Below are positions 45,401 to 56,199 of a DNA stretch of 64,000 nucleotides, one piece after another. Under the pieces are notes generated by a model, which was not told the DNA's origin, searched no databases, and saw nothing but the letters and a program-made list of their open reading frames with translations. Location of the stretch: assembly GCA_029990175.1 (NCBI GenBank), contig JARKIP010000033.1, forward strand, positions 17,033,001 through 17,097,000, in the 5' to 3' direction. The DNA is from Petunia secreta. Taxonomy: Eukaryota > Streptophyta > Magnoliopsida > Solanales > Solanaceae. The translations under genes and the position numbers were made by a program. How positions within the stretch are numbered: the first letter of the stretch is position 1; every line of letters begins with the position of its first letter.

Positions 45401-45872
45401 GATAGATTTTTTTTTTATTTTTATAAAAGTACATATTACAATTACTGTAATCAATCTAATGTGATGAGTTTTTTTATTATTATGAATAAAAACCATATCT
45501 CATTTGGTTTATACAGAATTTTAACCAAAGTTAAGCATAATATAAATGAAATTATAAAGAAATTAATCAAACTGTTAGTAAAATTCAATAGCAATTTGAA
45601 GAAATCTTACAGTGAATCTTTGTTTGAACGGAGCAATTTCTGAAAGGAATGAGTCTTTAGGGTTGCTGTGATCGCGTGAATAGTGAAAAGAAAGTGGATG
45701 AACTGTGCGCGTCTTTTTATTGGTTTGTAGAAGTATTTTGGTCCGAAAAAAACATCATTAAACTAATAAGGGATTTTTGCTGAACATCTATTAGTGGGGG
45801 CAATTTGGCAAATCATTGCTTCCGGTAGCATATTTTTGCAATTCGCCCATAATATTGTAGTGGTCCTTGATA

Positions 45873-46128
45873 CTCACTACGGTCCATTTTAGTTGTAATT
45901 TGCCATTTGAACTCCTTAAAAAATTATAAATAAGTACAACAATTTTGCTAATTTATCCTTCTTTATATTTAAGAAAATCATAATTTAGGTGTTTGTACTT
46001 TTCAAGAACATTAATACTAAGGGTATAATGGGAAAAATTGTAAACATTATCACAATTTTTTAAAAGTGATAAATATTTTGGTCTAAGTATTTATAGTAAG
46101 TGTGACAAATAAACATGACCAGAGGGAG
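45873..46128. mobile_element. Stowaway-like MITE (256 bp)
   Basis: The ends are CTCACTACGGTCCATTTTAG and, inverted, CTCCCTCTGGTCATGTTTAT, close to the CTCCCTCCGT ends of plant Stowaway/mariner MITEs. TA flanks both ends (45871-45872 and 46129-46130). It has no ORF and is AT-rich. Confidence 0.75.
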
Positions 46129-46130
46129 TA

Positions 46131-46772
46131 TATTATATACAATTGTTAAAATATTTTAGCAATGACTAAATGGATGTTTTAAATTAATTAGTAATCAAAT
46201 TTATAAATTTGACATTTTATTTTGAATTAACTAAACTAGAAATATTTCCACTAAAACATGCAATATTTCAGAAAGTTTTGCCTTAACTTTTTCAAAAAGA
46301 AGTCTTGATTTGGGACTTCTAAAATAAAAGATAAAAATTTTAACTATGCAAACAATTTATTTAATTAGTCATGTTCTCTCATGTTACCATTTATTAGATA
46401 ATTTCATTAAAAAATGACTCGTTCCAATATTCTCAAATATATTAACTTTAATTGTCAGAGTTTTATGAGAAATTTTTATAGCTACAAAATGCTTTATCAC
46501 ATTTAAGGCTGCTAATTGACCAAATGTCATTTAACAACAAATTATTAACGCATGGTTAGGTTGAGCACAAATTTTAAAACTATTCAATTCTTTAGTCACA
46601 TTTGTGTCAAGTCAAATTAGATTATATAATTTGAAATTGAGGGTATACTTTTCCTATTTTCAAAATTTTGATGTTATATAATTTAATTTATTGTGTCCAC
46701 TTTGAAAAACTAAAAGAAAGTTTACATCTGGACAGGAAAAATAATCTTTGTTCAGTCAACGTGATTGTCCCC
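46131..46772 (+). other. AT-rich upstream region of the lipid-transfer gene
   Basis: No ORF or repeat of note. It is the likely distal promoter of the gene at 46897. I cannot name individual elements with confidence. Confidence 0.4.
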
Positions 46773-46780
46773 TTATAAAG
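46773..46780 (+). promoter_or_regulatory. TATA box of the lipid-transfer gene
   Basis: TTATAAAG about 120 bases before the ATG at 46897, followed by a pyrimidine-rich leader (46850-46893), fits the core promoter and 5' untranslated region of a plant gene. Confidence 0.6.
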
Positions 46781-46896
46781 ACAACCCCAAGGTGCTAGCT
46801 GCCGAGTTTTGTGCCCAAAAATCACACTCCCAAAACATTCATTGTATCGCCTTTTGCTTCTTTTCACCCAATTAGTTTCTCTTCTTTTCTTATTTG

Positions 46897-47256
46897 ATGA
46901 CGCTAGAAATGAGTGTTCTAATTAAGATTGCACAGTTGGCGGTGTTTTTCATGGCGGTAGCTGCACCCCTGCGGCCTGCGGAAGCCTTGACATGCTATGA
47001 GGTTAACTCTAGCCTGCTCGGCTGTCTCCCTTACCTCCGAAATTATGGACCTTTGCGAAGCTGCTGCGAGGGTGTAATGGCTTTATGTACCGCAGTTACC
47101 ACTCAACAGCACCGTCGAACTGCATGCAGTTGCATGAAATCTGCTGGAAGAGCCATCCCAGGAATCGATCGCGACAGAGTTACTGATCTCCCTGGCATCT
47201 GTGAAATCAATTTTCACCATTGGAATTTGGATTGGCCTCTCCACTCTCTCCACTGA
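46897..47256 (+). CDS. Non-specific lipid transfer protein, altered C-terminus
   Basis: nsLTPs are small secreted proteins that bind lipids in a cavity held by four disulfides. The signal peptide is MSVLIKIAQLAVFFMAVAAP onward to AEA, so the start may be the ATG at 46897 or 46909. The mature part has C (LTC), C (LLGC), CC (RSCCEG), C-x-C (ACSCMK) and C (GICEI), with type-1-like spacing of 9, 12, 19, 1 and 22 residues. An extra cysteine occurs at ALC. The eighth cysteine is missing: the frame ends HHWNLDWPLHSLH. In the +1 frame the usual ending STDCS appears just past the stop, so one inserted base at about 47214-47216 probably ruined the end. It could be a pseudogene or a variant allele. Confidence 0.85.
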   Translation: MTLEMSVLIKIAQLAVFFMAVAAPLRPAEALTCYEVNSSLLGCLPYLRNYGPLRSCCEGVMALCTAVTTQQHRRTACSCMKSAGRAIPGIDRDRVTDLPGICEINFHHWNLDWPLHSLH

Positions 47257-47328
47257 CTGTTCCATGTACATAACCTTTTTTTTCTCTGGCCTCTCCACTC
47301 TCTCCACTGACTGTTCCATGTACATAAC

Positions 47329-47329
<1 letters not shown>
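47234..47329 (+). repeat. 42-bp duplication, period 54, at the 3' end of the lipid-transfer gene
   Basis: GGCCTCTCCACTCTCTCCAC and the next 22 bases occur at 47234-47275 and 47288-47329, separated by 12 bases rich in T. The first copy contains the gene's stop codon and the out-of-frame STDC codons. Confidence 0.9.

Positions 47330-47331
<2 letters not shown>

Positions 47332-47380
<49 letters not shown>
47332..47380. repeat. (CT)n microsatellite, about 24 units
   Basis: An uninterrupted CT run follows the 42-bp duplication. It lies in the 3' region of the lipid-transfer gene and is likely to vary in length between individuals. Confidence 0.97.
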
Positions 47381-47385
<5 letters not shown>

Positions 47386-48050
47386 GGTAACGTTTTGTTC
47401 TTAGCCCCTTTCAAAAAAAAAAAGATAATCTTCTATCTATATCTATTACAAGGAATGTAGTTGCCAATAAAAATTATCCAAGTATCAAGGGGATTGGCAT
47501 GGCAGGATCCTCCAAGTTTTTTTTAATGGAAAAAGGCTCAAATTTTAATTGTGTAGTATAGGGTCCTCTAATCATTAATAGGATTAAAAGATTCTAACTA
47601 TCTAACCTTCTCACCCCAAAGTTTTTTATGTTACACAATGATCCAAGTACAAAATCCATTTTTTTTGCCAAATTTGGCCACAAACCTAGATCTACAACAG
47701 CCCTTCCCTCTCTCCTCTCCCCCATTTTTCCCTCTCAAATCCTTATTCGTATCATTCTTCTTGTTTCTTCAATCTACGCTTCGTCTAATCATTATTTGTT
47801 CAATATAAGCAATTCTAAACGAAATATAACATATATCAATTTCTTATTCTTCGTTAAGAAGATTTGTGAATGTTTATCATTATTAAATATTGAAGTTTTT
47901 GAAATGGGTTTTAAAAAATCAACCATATTTTTATACTGTTTTCAAGTGGGTGTTGTTTAGAATTGTTGGCAATAGTAGTGAGAGGTTGAAATATAAAATT
48001 TGAGATCATACGGAGTTAATTTGGGCTGGATTTGTTTAATTTTAGACTAC
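47381..48050. other. No gene recognised
   Basis: AT-rich DNA. The frame at 47628-47960 (110 residues, hydrophobic and lysine-rich) has no recognisable domain and no plant-gene signals around it. Confidence 0.4.
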
Positions 48051-48054
48051 AACC

Positions 48055-48310
48055 GATGCTGAAATTTTTTTTCAGCGCAGTGAATATCTATTAGGATGTT
48101 CGGAACATTTTGACAGAGAGACGCTTGAAACATCCTGATAGATGTTCCAAACATCTTGAACATCAATACAAATGTTCTGAACATCTTGGTAGGCAAGATG
48201 CTTTGAATATCTAGAGAGACGTCGTGAACATCGAGAGATATATTACTATTAACATCTTGCTAGATATTTTGATTATCTCTCATGATGTTTAGCAAATATA
48301 AATTTTACCC
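48055..48310. repeat. Repeated GATGTTC/GAACATC words
   Basis: The words GATGTTC, AACATCTTG, AACATCCTGATAGATGTTC and their inverts occur more than ten times in about 250 bases, with a spacing near 20 bases. The pattern is that of a short degenerate palindrome array, as in the ends of some plant DNA transposons. No terminus could be fixed. Confidence 0.5.
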
Positions 48311-49139
48311 GTCGAACTATTGTACAAATTATTTGCAACATTTTCATTTTCTGTTTGTCGAAAATGGCTTGTAGCTGGTATTGACAAATGGGAAACACAA
48401 TTATTTATGTAGCAAAGTGAATTCAAGAATTCAAGGAAAGTCTACCTTGTCGGAGCTAGGTGCATTATGGGAGTAGATGTTTATGTATTCATGTTTTCAA
48501 TGGTTTTACTAATCATATACTTATAGATTAGTATAATTATCTTAGTTCCTATTGTCTTGTTATACTAGAGCCTAGACAAGGTTTAAAAAATAATTTATGA
48601 TTTATCAAGACTTAAAGCATTTTCTTTTGTCATCCCAAGTTGAGGTTAAGTTGTTGGCTAAGTATGAATTTAGTCTCCTCATATGATAATTTCCTATGCA
48701 GTCCTTGTCAATCTAACTCTTCCAAAAGAATTATGGATGGTCCCTCTTGAGGAGTTAATTTTTCCAGTGCCTGCACCTCCAAGGGATGAAGGAGAAGAAC
48801 TAAGCTAATCCATCAGTTGGGGAAATACTTCAGAAGAAAAATAAATATGGCATCTGCAAAGCATATATTCACAAAAGGACTACATTCCCATGTAACATAG
48901 AGGAAATGAAGATACAAGTCAGCATGTAAATTCTTGAATTTGTATATTGGATGTTCGTCATATTTGTAAACTTAATCAAATTCATTTATGTAAATTTATT
49001 TGTTGTTGCTATCATTAATTTGCATATTTATTACCCTTTTTTAAACATACTTATGCCGTTTAAGTCAGTTGCATAAGCTGTTCGAAACGCTGGCTCAATT
49101 TTAGACATGCATACTTTCCTGAGTCTTTAGAAACATCTA
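48311..49139. other. No gene recognised; short coding-like trace
   Basis: One short open stretch at about 48738-48810 (VPLEELIFPVPAPPRDEGEE) looks protein-like, but stops close it on both sides. The rest is AT-rich non-coding DNA. Confidence 0.35.
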
Positions 49140-49498
49140 CAAAGTCGTTCCGAATATTTTTACTCCAAACCTCAAACCCCAACCCTAAAAAAAACCCTAA
49201 TCCCTAAACCCTTATTTCAATTGGTGGTATTAGTATTTTATAATGCTCAACCCAATGAAGTGAATACAATGCTTTGGTATGGTGCTATCCTACCACTGCT
49301 TAGGCATTTGTTAGTATTAGCTAGTTCGTATTTCTTTCAAGATTGTAAAGATCTTATTTATTTTTTGTTATTATTAATAAAATTAGTCACTAAGCTAGTT
49401 GATGTTGCTAAAAAAAACCCTAAACCCCCGCGCTTGTTTTCTCTCTAGAATAGGCGATTATTAGGCGATTTCATCACCCTTAATTCCTTTGACCAACT

Positions 49499-50908
49499 AT
49501 GGCCTTGCAGGCCACTAGACAGCCCCCTCCTGGGGTTGTCCAGCCTTCTACACCACCTATACAACCTAATAACATTATAACACCACCTATATCTTATGCA
49601 TCCACGTTAAAACCTAATGCAAAACTATTTTCGATGCCTACTATTCCTGAACCTATTATGGAACTTCATCATGGGAAGCCTTCTTTTATTTGGGATGATA
49701 AGGTTATTGAAAATATGGTAGTTCATGGGGAATTACAATATGCAGTGGTTGGAAAATTCTCTTATGGGATGCCTGACTTTCATGAGCTTAAAAAACAGTT
49801 GCCATTGCAATGTGAAGTGAAAAGAGAGTGCACGATTGGCTTCCTAGACCCAAGGCATGTTTTAATTCGATTCTCATTGCTAGAAGATTATGTTCATCTA
49901 CTTTCCAGGCCTGCTTTTTATTTGAAGATTGGCAATGTATTTCACCAAATGAGAGGTATGAAGTATGATGTTTGGGTTGATCCTAAAGAAGAAACATGAG
50001 TGGCTGTTGCTTGGATTTCTTTTCTTGGATTGGCACCAGTGTTCTTTGTCAAAGAGACAGTGTTTGCTTTGGCTAGTGCAATTGGGAAACCTCTTCAACT
50101 TGATGCAGCCACTAAAGTAAGAAATAGGCCAAGTTGTGCAAAAGTTAAGGTTGAAGTCGATTTTTTGGCTCAAAGACCTCAACGAGTAAGAATTAGAATC
50201 ACAAATTCAGTGGCTGGTGATATTAAGTATAAGTGGGTACGAGTTCAATATGATTACTTGCCCAAATATTGCAAACAATGTAAATTACAAGGACATTGTG
50301 AAGAGGAGTGCTTTATTTTGCATCCTGTGCTTGATGATCGGGGAGATGACAAAATTAAAAAACAGGCAGATGTGAAGGAAAATCCAATTAGGATTTTGCA
50401 AAGTGGTAAAATTGTTGGAGACTTGAAAAGCAAGGATGGAGTACTGCAAACAAAGGCTAATGACACTGGGAAAGCAGTTGTTGAAGCACAAGATAATCGA
50501 AAAAATAAGACCAAGAATTTTGTTCATCCTAGTAGAAACCCTAATACTTGGATTAGGGTTGAAAACAAGAAGAATCAAAGCAAAGAAGTTGACAAGGTTA
50601 AAGGTGAATCTTTTCAGGTTAATAACTCTTTTGCAGTTTTGAATGAAGAAGTTGATGATGTTGTTGAAGTTCAACCAGGTAGGGAGAAGGAATCAACTCC
50701 AGCTAGGATTAGTTCTCCTAAACTTGACAATTCTGGGCAAGGTGAATTTGTGCACAAAAATCCTAATCAAGCTGGGAGTACAATTGCTAGGGTGACTACA
50801 ATTAGTGAGAAGGTTGACAATAGGGAAATTAATACTCGTGAGTGGGTAGATGTAGTTTTTAAAAACCATACAAAAGGGAATGAACATAGTGTTCCAGCTA
50901 GGGTTTAG
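49499..50908 (+). pseudogene. LINE ORF1, one in-frame stop
   Basis: ORF1 binds the LINE RNA. The frame runs from the ATG at 49499 to the stop at 50906-50908 with a single TGA at 49997-49999. The N-terminal part has LEDYVHLLSRPAFYLKIGN and WVDPKEE; after the stop comes VAVAWISFLGLAPVFFVKET and a CCHC knuckle YLPKYCKQCKLQGHCEEECF. The last 200 residues are charged and low in complexity. Except for the one stop it is full-size for the family. Confidence 0.88.
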
Positions 50909-51645
50909 GGTGCAAGTATTGATGTCAATGAGGAGCTGGAAGCTTTTAATAAAGCTGGGCGTTCAGACAAAATCAGGCATTAATTGTTATGTCCAAAAGT
51001 TAAAACTCATTTAACGAGGTTCATTTGGCTCGTAAATTCAGTGTTATTAATGCTAGTGTATTGAATGAGCTGAGAGCTTTTAACCCCGAAGCTAGTGCAT
51101 TAATTCAGCAAGCTTTAGGGTTGATTAATACAGTTTAGGAAAGGAGTTAGTTTTTATACCTCAGGCCCCAGTTCTTTCTCCAATCGATGTGGGAGTGAAG
51201 AATACCCCAATTTGTAACTTGAATACAATTGCTTCTACTATTCCTAGTCAATCTCAAGGAGATGATATTGCTCAGGGTTCATCTTTGATCCCTACAGGTG
51301 CTACTCTCGATGCTGATGATGATGCTCTTATTGCTAATATGCCCTTGCAACAAATAGTCAAGATTGTCCAAGCTCAGGAAGGCATTAAATTGATGGATGG
51401 TCCATTGAGCTCAGGTTGAACAACAAGAATTGGAGGAAGATTGCACTGCTCACAACTTTGAGCAAATAGCTCGTGAAGCTTATCTATCTCCCAAGAGTGC
51501 TAAATCCCAGAAGAAGTTGGTCCCACCACCCCTACTTGAACACTCTACTTAATCCAAGCAGGCACCAAAGAGAAACAAGAAGAATTATGCCCAAGATCCT
51601 TCTAAAATTCAAGCTTTGGGATCAACCTCCACAAAGAAGAATTAG
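50909..51645 (+). pseudogene. Degraded stretch between ORF1 and ORF2
   Basis: Short coding traces with stops (for example 51189-51419) suggest that the C-terminal part of ORF1, or a spacer derived from it, has decayed. No domain was recognised. Confidence 0.45.
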
Positions 51646-54480
51646 ATGGATAAGCTTCTTATTTGGAACATAAGATCAGTGGATACACAAGAAGCCTTTG
51701 ATAGGCTTATCACATTGCATCAAAGGAAGCACTTTCAAGTTATAGGATTAATAGAGCCATTCCAGGATGTCAGTACTATAAAAAGCTATAGGGTCAGGCT
51801 AGGATGGAGCACTGTTTTGTTAATGAAAATAGGAAAGTATAGGTGTTTTCTTCAACTGACTTTGAGGTTCAGGAGTTGATGAATGATGAGCAGCAGCTTA
51901 CTCTCTCTTTTTTCAACGAACAATTTCATTACTTTTGTGTATGCTAAGACAAATGCTGGAAACAGGTCTTTTCTTCTGGAGGCTTTGCAATATTTTGCTT
52001 GAGACAATGTCAAGCCTTGGATGGTAGCTCGAGATTTCAATGTCATTCTTTCAGAGAATGAGAAGTATGGAGGACTACCAATGTTCATGTCTGAGTATGA
52101 AGAATTTGCTTCTACTCTTGCCAATTGTCAGCTCATGGACCTAGGATTTAACTCAGGCAGTATCTTCACTTGGTGGAATGGTAGAATTAAAGAGGAATTC
52201 ATTCTCAAGAGGCTGGATAGATGCTTGGGTAATCAGCAGCTTCTTGATATGTGCACAAAGATTGAAATTGATCATCTTGCTAGAGTAGGCGCAGATCACT
52301 CTCATTTGCTTGTCAATTTTTCAGAAGAACCTACTCCTACTATCAAGCCATTCAAGTTCCTTAATTTATGGACTTCACATGAAGATTTTCTTACATTAGT
52401 GAGGGAGTACTGAGAGATACAAGTCACTGGAGATCCATTTTATGCATTGAACACAAAACTGAAGACTTTGAAGAAGAAACTGTCTGCCTGGAGCAAAGCC
52501 ACCTATGGTAACATCTTTCAGCAAGTTTCTACTTTGGAAGACATTATTTTGGCACATGATTTTCAGCTTGAACTTGCACCAACACCTGAGAATAGAGAGG
52601 CATTGAAAAAGGCTGAAGCTTAGCTGAAGAGGTATCTTGCTATTGAAGCAGAATTCTGGAAATAAAAGGCAGGCATGCAGTGGTTCAAGGAGGGTGATGT
52701 GAACTCTAAATTCTTTCACTATCATGTGAATTGAAAAAGAAAAAAGCTACATGTGAGCAGGATACAAAATAGGGATGGCAACTGGATCAACTCTCAAGAG
52801 GTAATGGCCAATGAGGCTCTATGGTTTCTCCAAAAGCAGTTTGCTACTGAAGATGTGTCCAACAACTATGACTTGCTGATGAATGTTCCATCAATGATCT
52901 CTGATGAGAAGAATGAAGAATTCACAAAGGTACCTTGGGAAGAGGAGGTAAAACAGGCAGTGTTTGGGCTTAATGGTGATAGTGCTAGTGGCCCTGATGG
53001 CTATACTGGAAAATTCTTTCATGTTTCCTGGGACATCATCAACGATGACACTGTGAGGGTGGTGCAGGCTTTGTTTAGCGGAAGAGCTATACCTACATAT
53101 GTGACACATACAAACTTGGTTTTGATCCCAAAGAAGCCAACAGTTTCAACCTTTTCTGACCTCAGGCTTATCAGCCTGAGCAATTTCATTAACAAGGTCC
53201 TCTCTAGGGTGGTGCATAATAGGCTGGTTAAGGTTCTACCTTCACTCATTTCACAAAATCAGGCAGGCTTTGTCAAAGGTAGGAGTATAGTGGAGAATGT
53301 ACTGCTTGCTTAGGAAATTATCCATGACATCAATGAAAGAGGTGAAGATGCTAATGTTGTGATCAAACTAGACATAATGAAGGCCTCCAATAGGGTGTCC
53401 TGGCCATTCTTGACAATGGTGCTAAGGAATATAGGGTTTTGTCATGAGTTCATTGATGTCAGTTTCCAGCTTGTATCATCTAATTGGTACTCAGTCTTGA
53501 TCAATGGTCAGAGCTATCGTTTCTTTCATTCCGGGAGAGGTTTAAAGCAAGGTGATCCATTGTCACCTACTTTGTTCATCCTTACAACTAAAGTACTATC
53601 TAGAAGCTTGAATTCATTGAACACTCACAGTTTCTATAGGGGATATGCAATGCCTAAGTGGTGTCCACATCTCAATCACTTAGCATATGTTGATGATAAA
53701 ATCTTGTTCACCTCAGCTCATGAGGACTCTTTGCACTTGATAACTGGTGTTTTACAAGCTTATGAGGCAGTTTCAGGCCAGAAGATAAACAAGGACAAGA
53801 GTGCTATTTACTTACATGGATCAGTGTGTGAGGATGAGATTGAAAAGGTGGAACTGATTACTGGAATTCATAGGAAGGAATTTCCTTTCACATACTTAGG
53901 CTGCCCTATTTTCTATGGTAGGAGGAAGAAGATTTACTATGAAGATTTAGTAGGGAAAGTGACTGCTATGATTTATGGTTGGAGTGCAAAAATGTTATCA
54001 TTTGTTCTAATCAGGCATGTTTTGCAAAGTATGCCAATTCATCTACTTTCAGTTGTGAATCATTTGGACAGTATGCTCAACTAATTACATAAGCTCTTTG
54101 CAAAGTTTTTTTGGGGTAATTCACAAGAGGAAACAAGTAGGCACTAGTCTTCTTGGAAGAATCGATGTTTTCCAGTTGATGAAGGTGGCATGGGGTTCAG
54201 ATCTTTATTTGATGTTTCTAGTGCCTTGTTTGCTAAACTATGGTGGAATTTTAGGACTGGAGACTCTTTGTGGGTTACCTACATGTCTAATAAATATTGC
54301 AAGAAGCTACACAAAGCCATTGTGCCATTTAAACAAGGGTCTTATGTATGGAAGAAAATGATACATGCTAGGGAGGCTATTGATTATGAGATTCACTGGC
54401 AGATCAGGCAAGGGTCAGCTCATTTATGGTATGACAACTGGTCAGGCCTTGGACCATTTATAGTTCGTTACACTTTTGAT
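51646..54480 (+). pseudogene. LINE ORF2: endonuclease and reverse transcriptase, broken
   Basis: The endonuclease begins MDKLLIWNIRSVDTQEAFDR and continues after a frame change (DFNVILSENEKYGG, GSIFTWWNG, LDRCLGN, DHSHLLVNF). The polymerase has GDSASGPDGYTGKFFHVSWD, NLVLIPKKPTVSTFSDLRLI, SQNQAGFVKGRSIVENVLLA, VIKLDIMKASNRVSWPFLTM, GLKQGDPLSPTLFI and LAYVDDKILFTSA. The catalytic box is YVDD where plant LINEs usually have FADD. Stops or frame changes occur near 51840-52020, 52412, 52623, 53312 and 54084. The C-terminal part is lost at the minisatellite. Confidence 0.9.
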
Positions 54481-54517
54481 TGTGATTCACTGGCAGATCG
54501 GGCAAGGGTCAGCTCAT
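54391..54517 (+). repeat. 33-bp LINE segment duplicated at the minisatellite border
   Basis: ATTCACTGGCAGATC, one variable base, then GGCAAGGGTCAGCTCAT occurs at 54391-54423 and 54485-54517, 94 bases apart. The second copy ends exactly where the minisatellite starts. Confidence 0.92.
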
Positions 54518-54836
54518 ATAAAGACGCTTATCGAAAGCGTAAACACATAAAGACGCTTACCGGAAGCGTGAAATATAAAGACGCTTATCGAAAGCGTAAA
54601 CACATAAAGACGCTTACCGGAAGCGTGAAATAAAGACGCTTATCGAAAGCGTAAACACATAAAGACGCTTCCCGAAAGCGTGAAATATAAAAACGCTTAT
54701 CGAAAGTGTAAATACATAAAGACGCTTACTGGAAGCATGAAATAAAGACGCTTATCGAAAACGTAAACACATAAAGACGCTTACCGGAAGCGTGAAATAA
54801 AGACGCTTATCAAAAGCGTAAACACATAAAGACGTT
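54518..54836. repeat. 28-bp minisatellite with stem-loop units
   Basis: Two alternating unit types recur: ATAAAGACGCTTATCGAAAG CGTAAACAC (A) and ATAAAGACGCTTACCGGAAG CGTGAAAT (B), each 26-29 bp, about six A and five B. Each holds ACGCTT and its inverse AAGCGT around a four-base loop. Later units show more changes. The higher-order A-B period is about 54-57 bp. Confidence 0.95.
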
Positions 54837-56199
54837 ATTCTCTTTGAACTCTTCCGCGGAGGAATGGTCTTGACTACAAAATAATGTGAGCCCCCATGAT
54901 TGGCAATATATGTAAATCATAAAAAAAATAGAACTTTAGTAAGCGATCTCATAAAGCGAATGAGAAATGAAACGGATATGTTTAACAATTTGCAATTATA
55001 GGAAATAGAAATTTCGCCTTTCGATAGTGACTCATGATCGAGTCTCCCATTTTCTACGGTAGGCTTCTTATAATAGTGCCTTCGATTGTTTACAATAGAC
55101 TTGATGTTGATACTTGTAAAATAAAAGGCAGAACAGCCTGCAAAATAAAGTTGTCATTAAATTCATATAGACAGGAAAATGTCAAAGATAAAGGAGATAT
55201 AAAGTGAGAGTTTAAGCCGTCTGGCTTATATTTGGTGAAGCCATAAAGAGTTGAGTGTTATCCTTGAGAAACACTGAGTTAATGCTTAATTCCTGCAAAG
55301 TGTAAAGCAAAGTTGTCAATAAAGCAATGAATTTTGATTAGGCAACGGCAGAAATAGAGAGAAAATAAAGTCGTTTCGCGTATGCGATGAATCAGATAAT
55401 GCTTCCAATCTCGGTCAGTTATTTTGGCAACATTGTTCAATGTGTATGACAAATACTCTATGAGGAATTGATAGTTGCTAGTTTCCTCATCTTGTTGCTT
55501 TGAAAATCCCTTCACTCAAAGAAAAATCATTAGTTTTGGGAGGGAGGGGGAGCGTTTGATTCATGCTGACTCGAGCCTTCATCCTTCAACCGCTTAGTTC
55601 TTCTCCCTTTGTCTAGATTTGCGATCTGTCTTTCAAATCTTCAACTTGCCTTGTAAAATTTGCCCCAGTTGCTTGCCTTAGGAGAAACTGGAAATTTTAA
55701 TATTATAGAGTCGAGCCCGTTAAGAGCGCCTACGTATCCCTCTACGGGAATCAGACTGTGTGTAGTTCTGCTTACATAATGTTTGGGGAATATGGCAATC
55801 TAAGTGCGAAGCTGAATTCGAATTGGAATGCCTACACATCTGCCCAGATGCATAGTTCGGAGTTACATCATCAAAGATAAACAAGCCTTAAAGCATTACA
55901 AAATCTGATCGAATCCGATGTGGATTGCTTACTTATCCTGTTGCCATTCCAGGAATCAGACCAAAAGTAGTTCAAAATTACATAAAAGAGGAAATAGGGG
56001 ATTCCTATGCTAGTGTAACCGAGCTCTATGTGAGTTGCTTACGTATCCCGCCTTGGGAATCAGGTTACGCGTACTTCGCATTGCAATCAAAATTACATGG
56101 AAATGAGAAAAAATATTTTCTTGAGGCAAAATGATAAAGTTTTAACCAGCATGATTCAGGGCCTCAATCTGAATAGAAATTTTGCAAAGTGCTTTTAAT
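54837..56199 (-). other. Non-coding part of a gypsy element with repeated ACGTATCCC motif
   Basis: A motif of the form CTACGTATCC...GGGAATCAG...GTAGTTC occurs at about 55728, 55928 and 56037. On the minus strand it reads like the GAATACGTAGGCAAC-type phrase of Tat/Ogre LTR or leader regions. The segment lies directly after the gag frame with no polymerase between, so it may be an LTR or 3' untranslated region reached through an internal deletion. No ORF is credible. Confidence 0.5.

Larger units (their letters stand above)
42093..45847. mobile_element. MULE-like element with palindromic subterminal arrays (3.75 kb)
   Basis: The 9-bp word CATAATATT stands at 42084-42092 and 45848-45856, the target-duplication size of Mutator-like elements. 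The right end read inwards is GGCGAATTGCAAAAATATGC and the left is GCAAAAAAATTCACC; both then reach an AATT..CCCCACT block, so the terminal repeats are related but the left one seems to lack about eight bases. Inside are two arrays of near-palindromes and a broken protein with a MULE-like N-terminal part. No transposase core was found. Confidence 0.6.
49140..54517 (+). mobile_element. L1-type LINE retrotransposon, plus strand, 3' end replaced
   Basis: The order is a leader with AACCCTAAA words (49170-49435), ORF1 (49499-50908) and ORF2 (51646-54480) with endonuclease and reverse transcriptase. The element is cut before its 3' end: coding sequence stops abruptly where a duplicated segment and a minisatellite begin. 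It is better preserved than the LINE at 25370 but still has several stops. Confidence 0.9.

Noticed and set aside
47201..47414. Frames through the CT run giving serine-leucine or arginine-glutamate repeats
   Set aside because: They are translations of a dinucleotide microsatellite.
49170..49435. AACCCTAAA words as possible interstitial telomere
   Set aside because: Only a few irregular copies are present and not a tandem array. They lie in the leader of a LINE.
54837..56199. A complete LTR directly after gag
   Set aside because: No matching second copy is in the window and no TG/CA ends with target duplication could be shown, so I left it as unassigned non-coding sequence.
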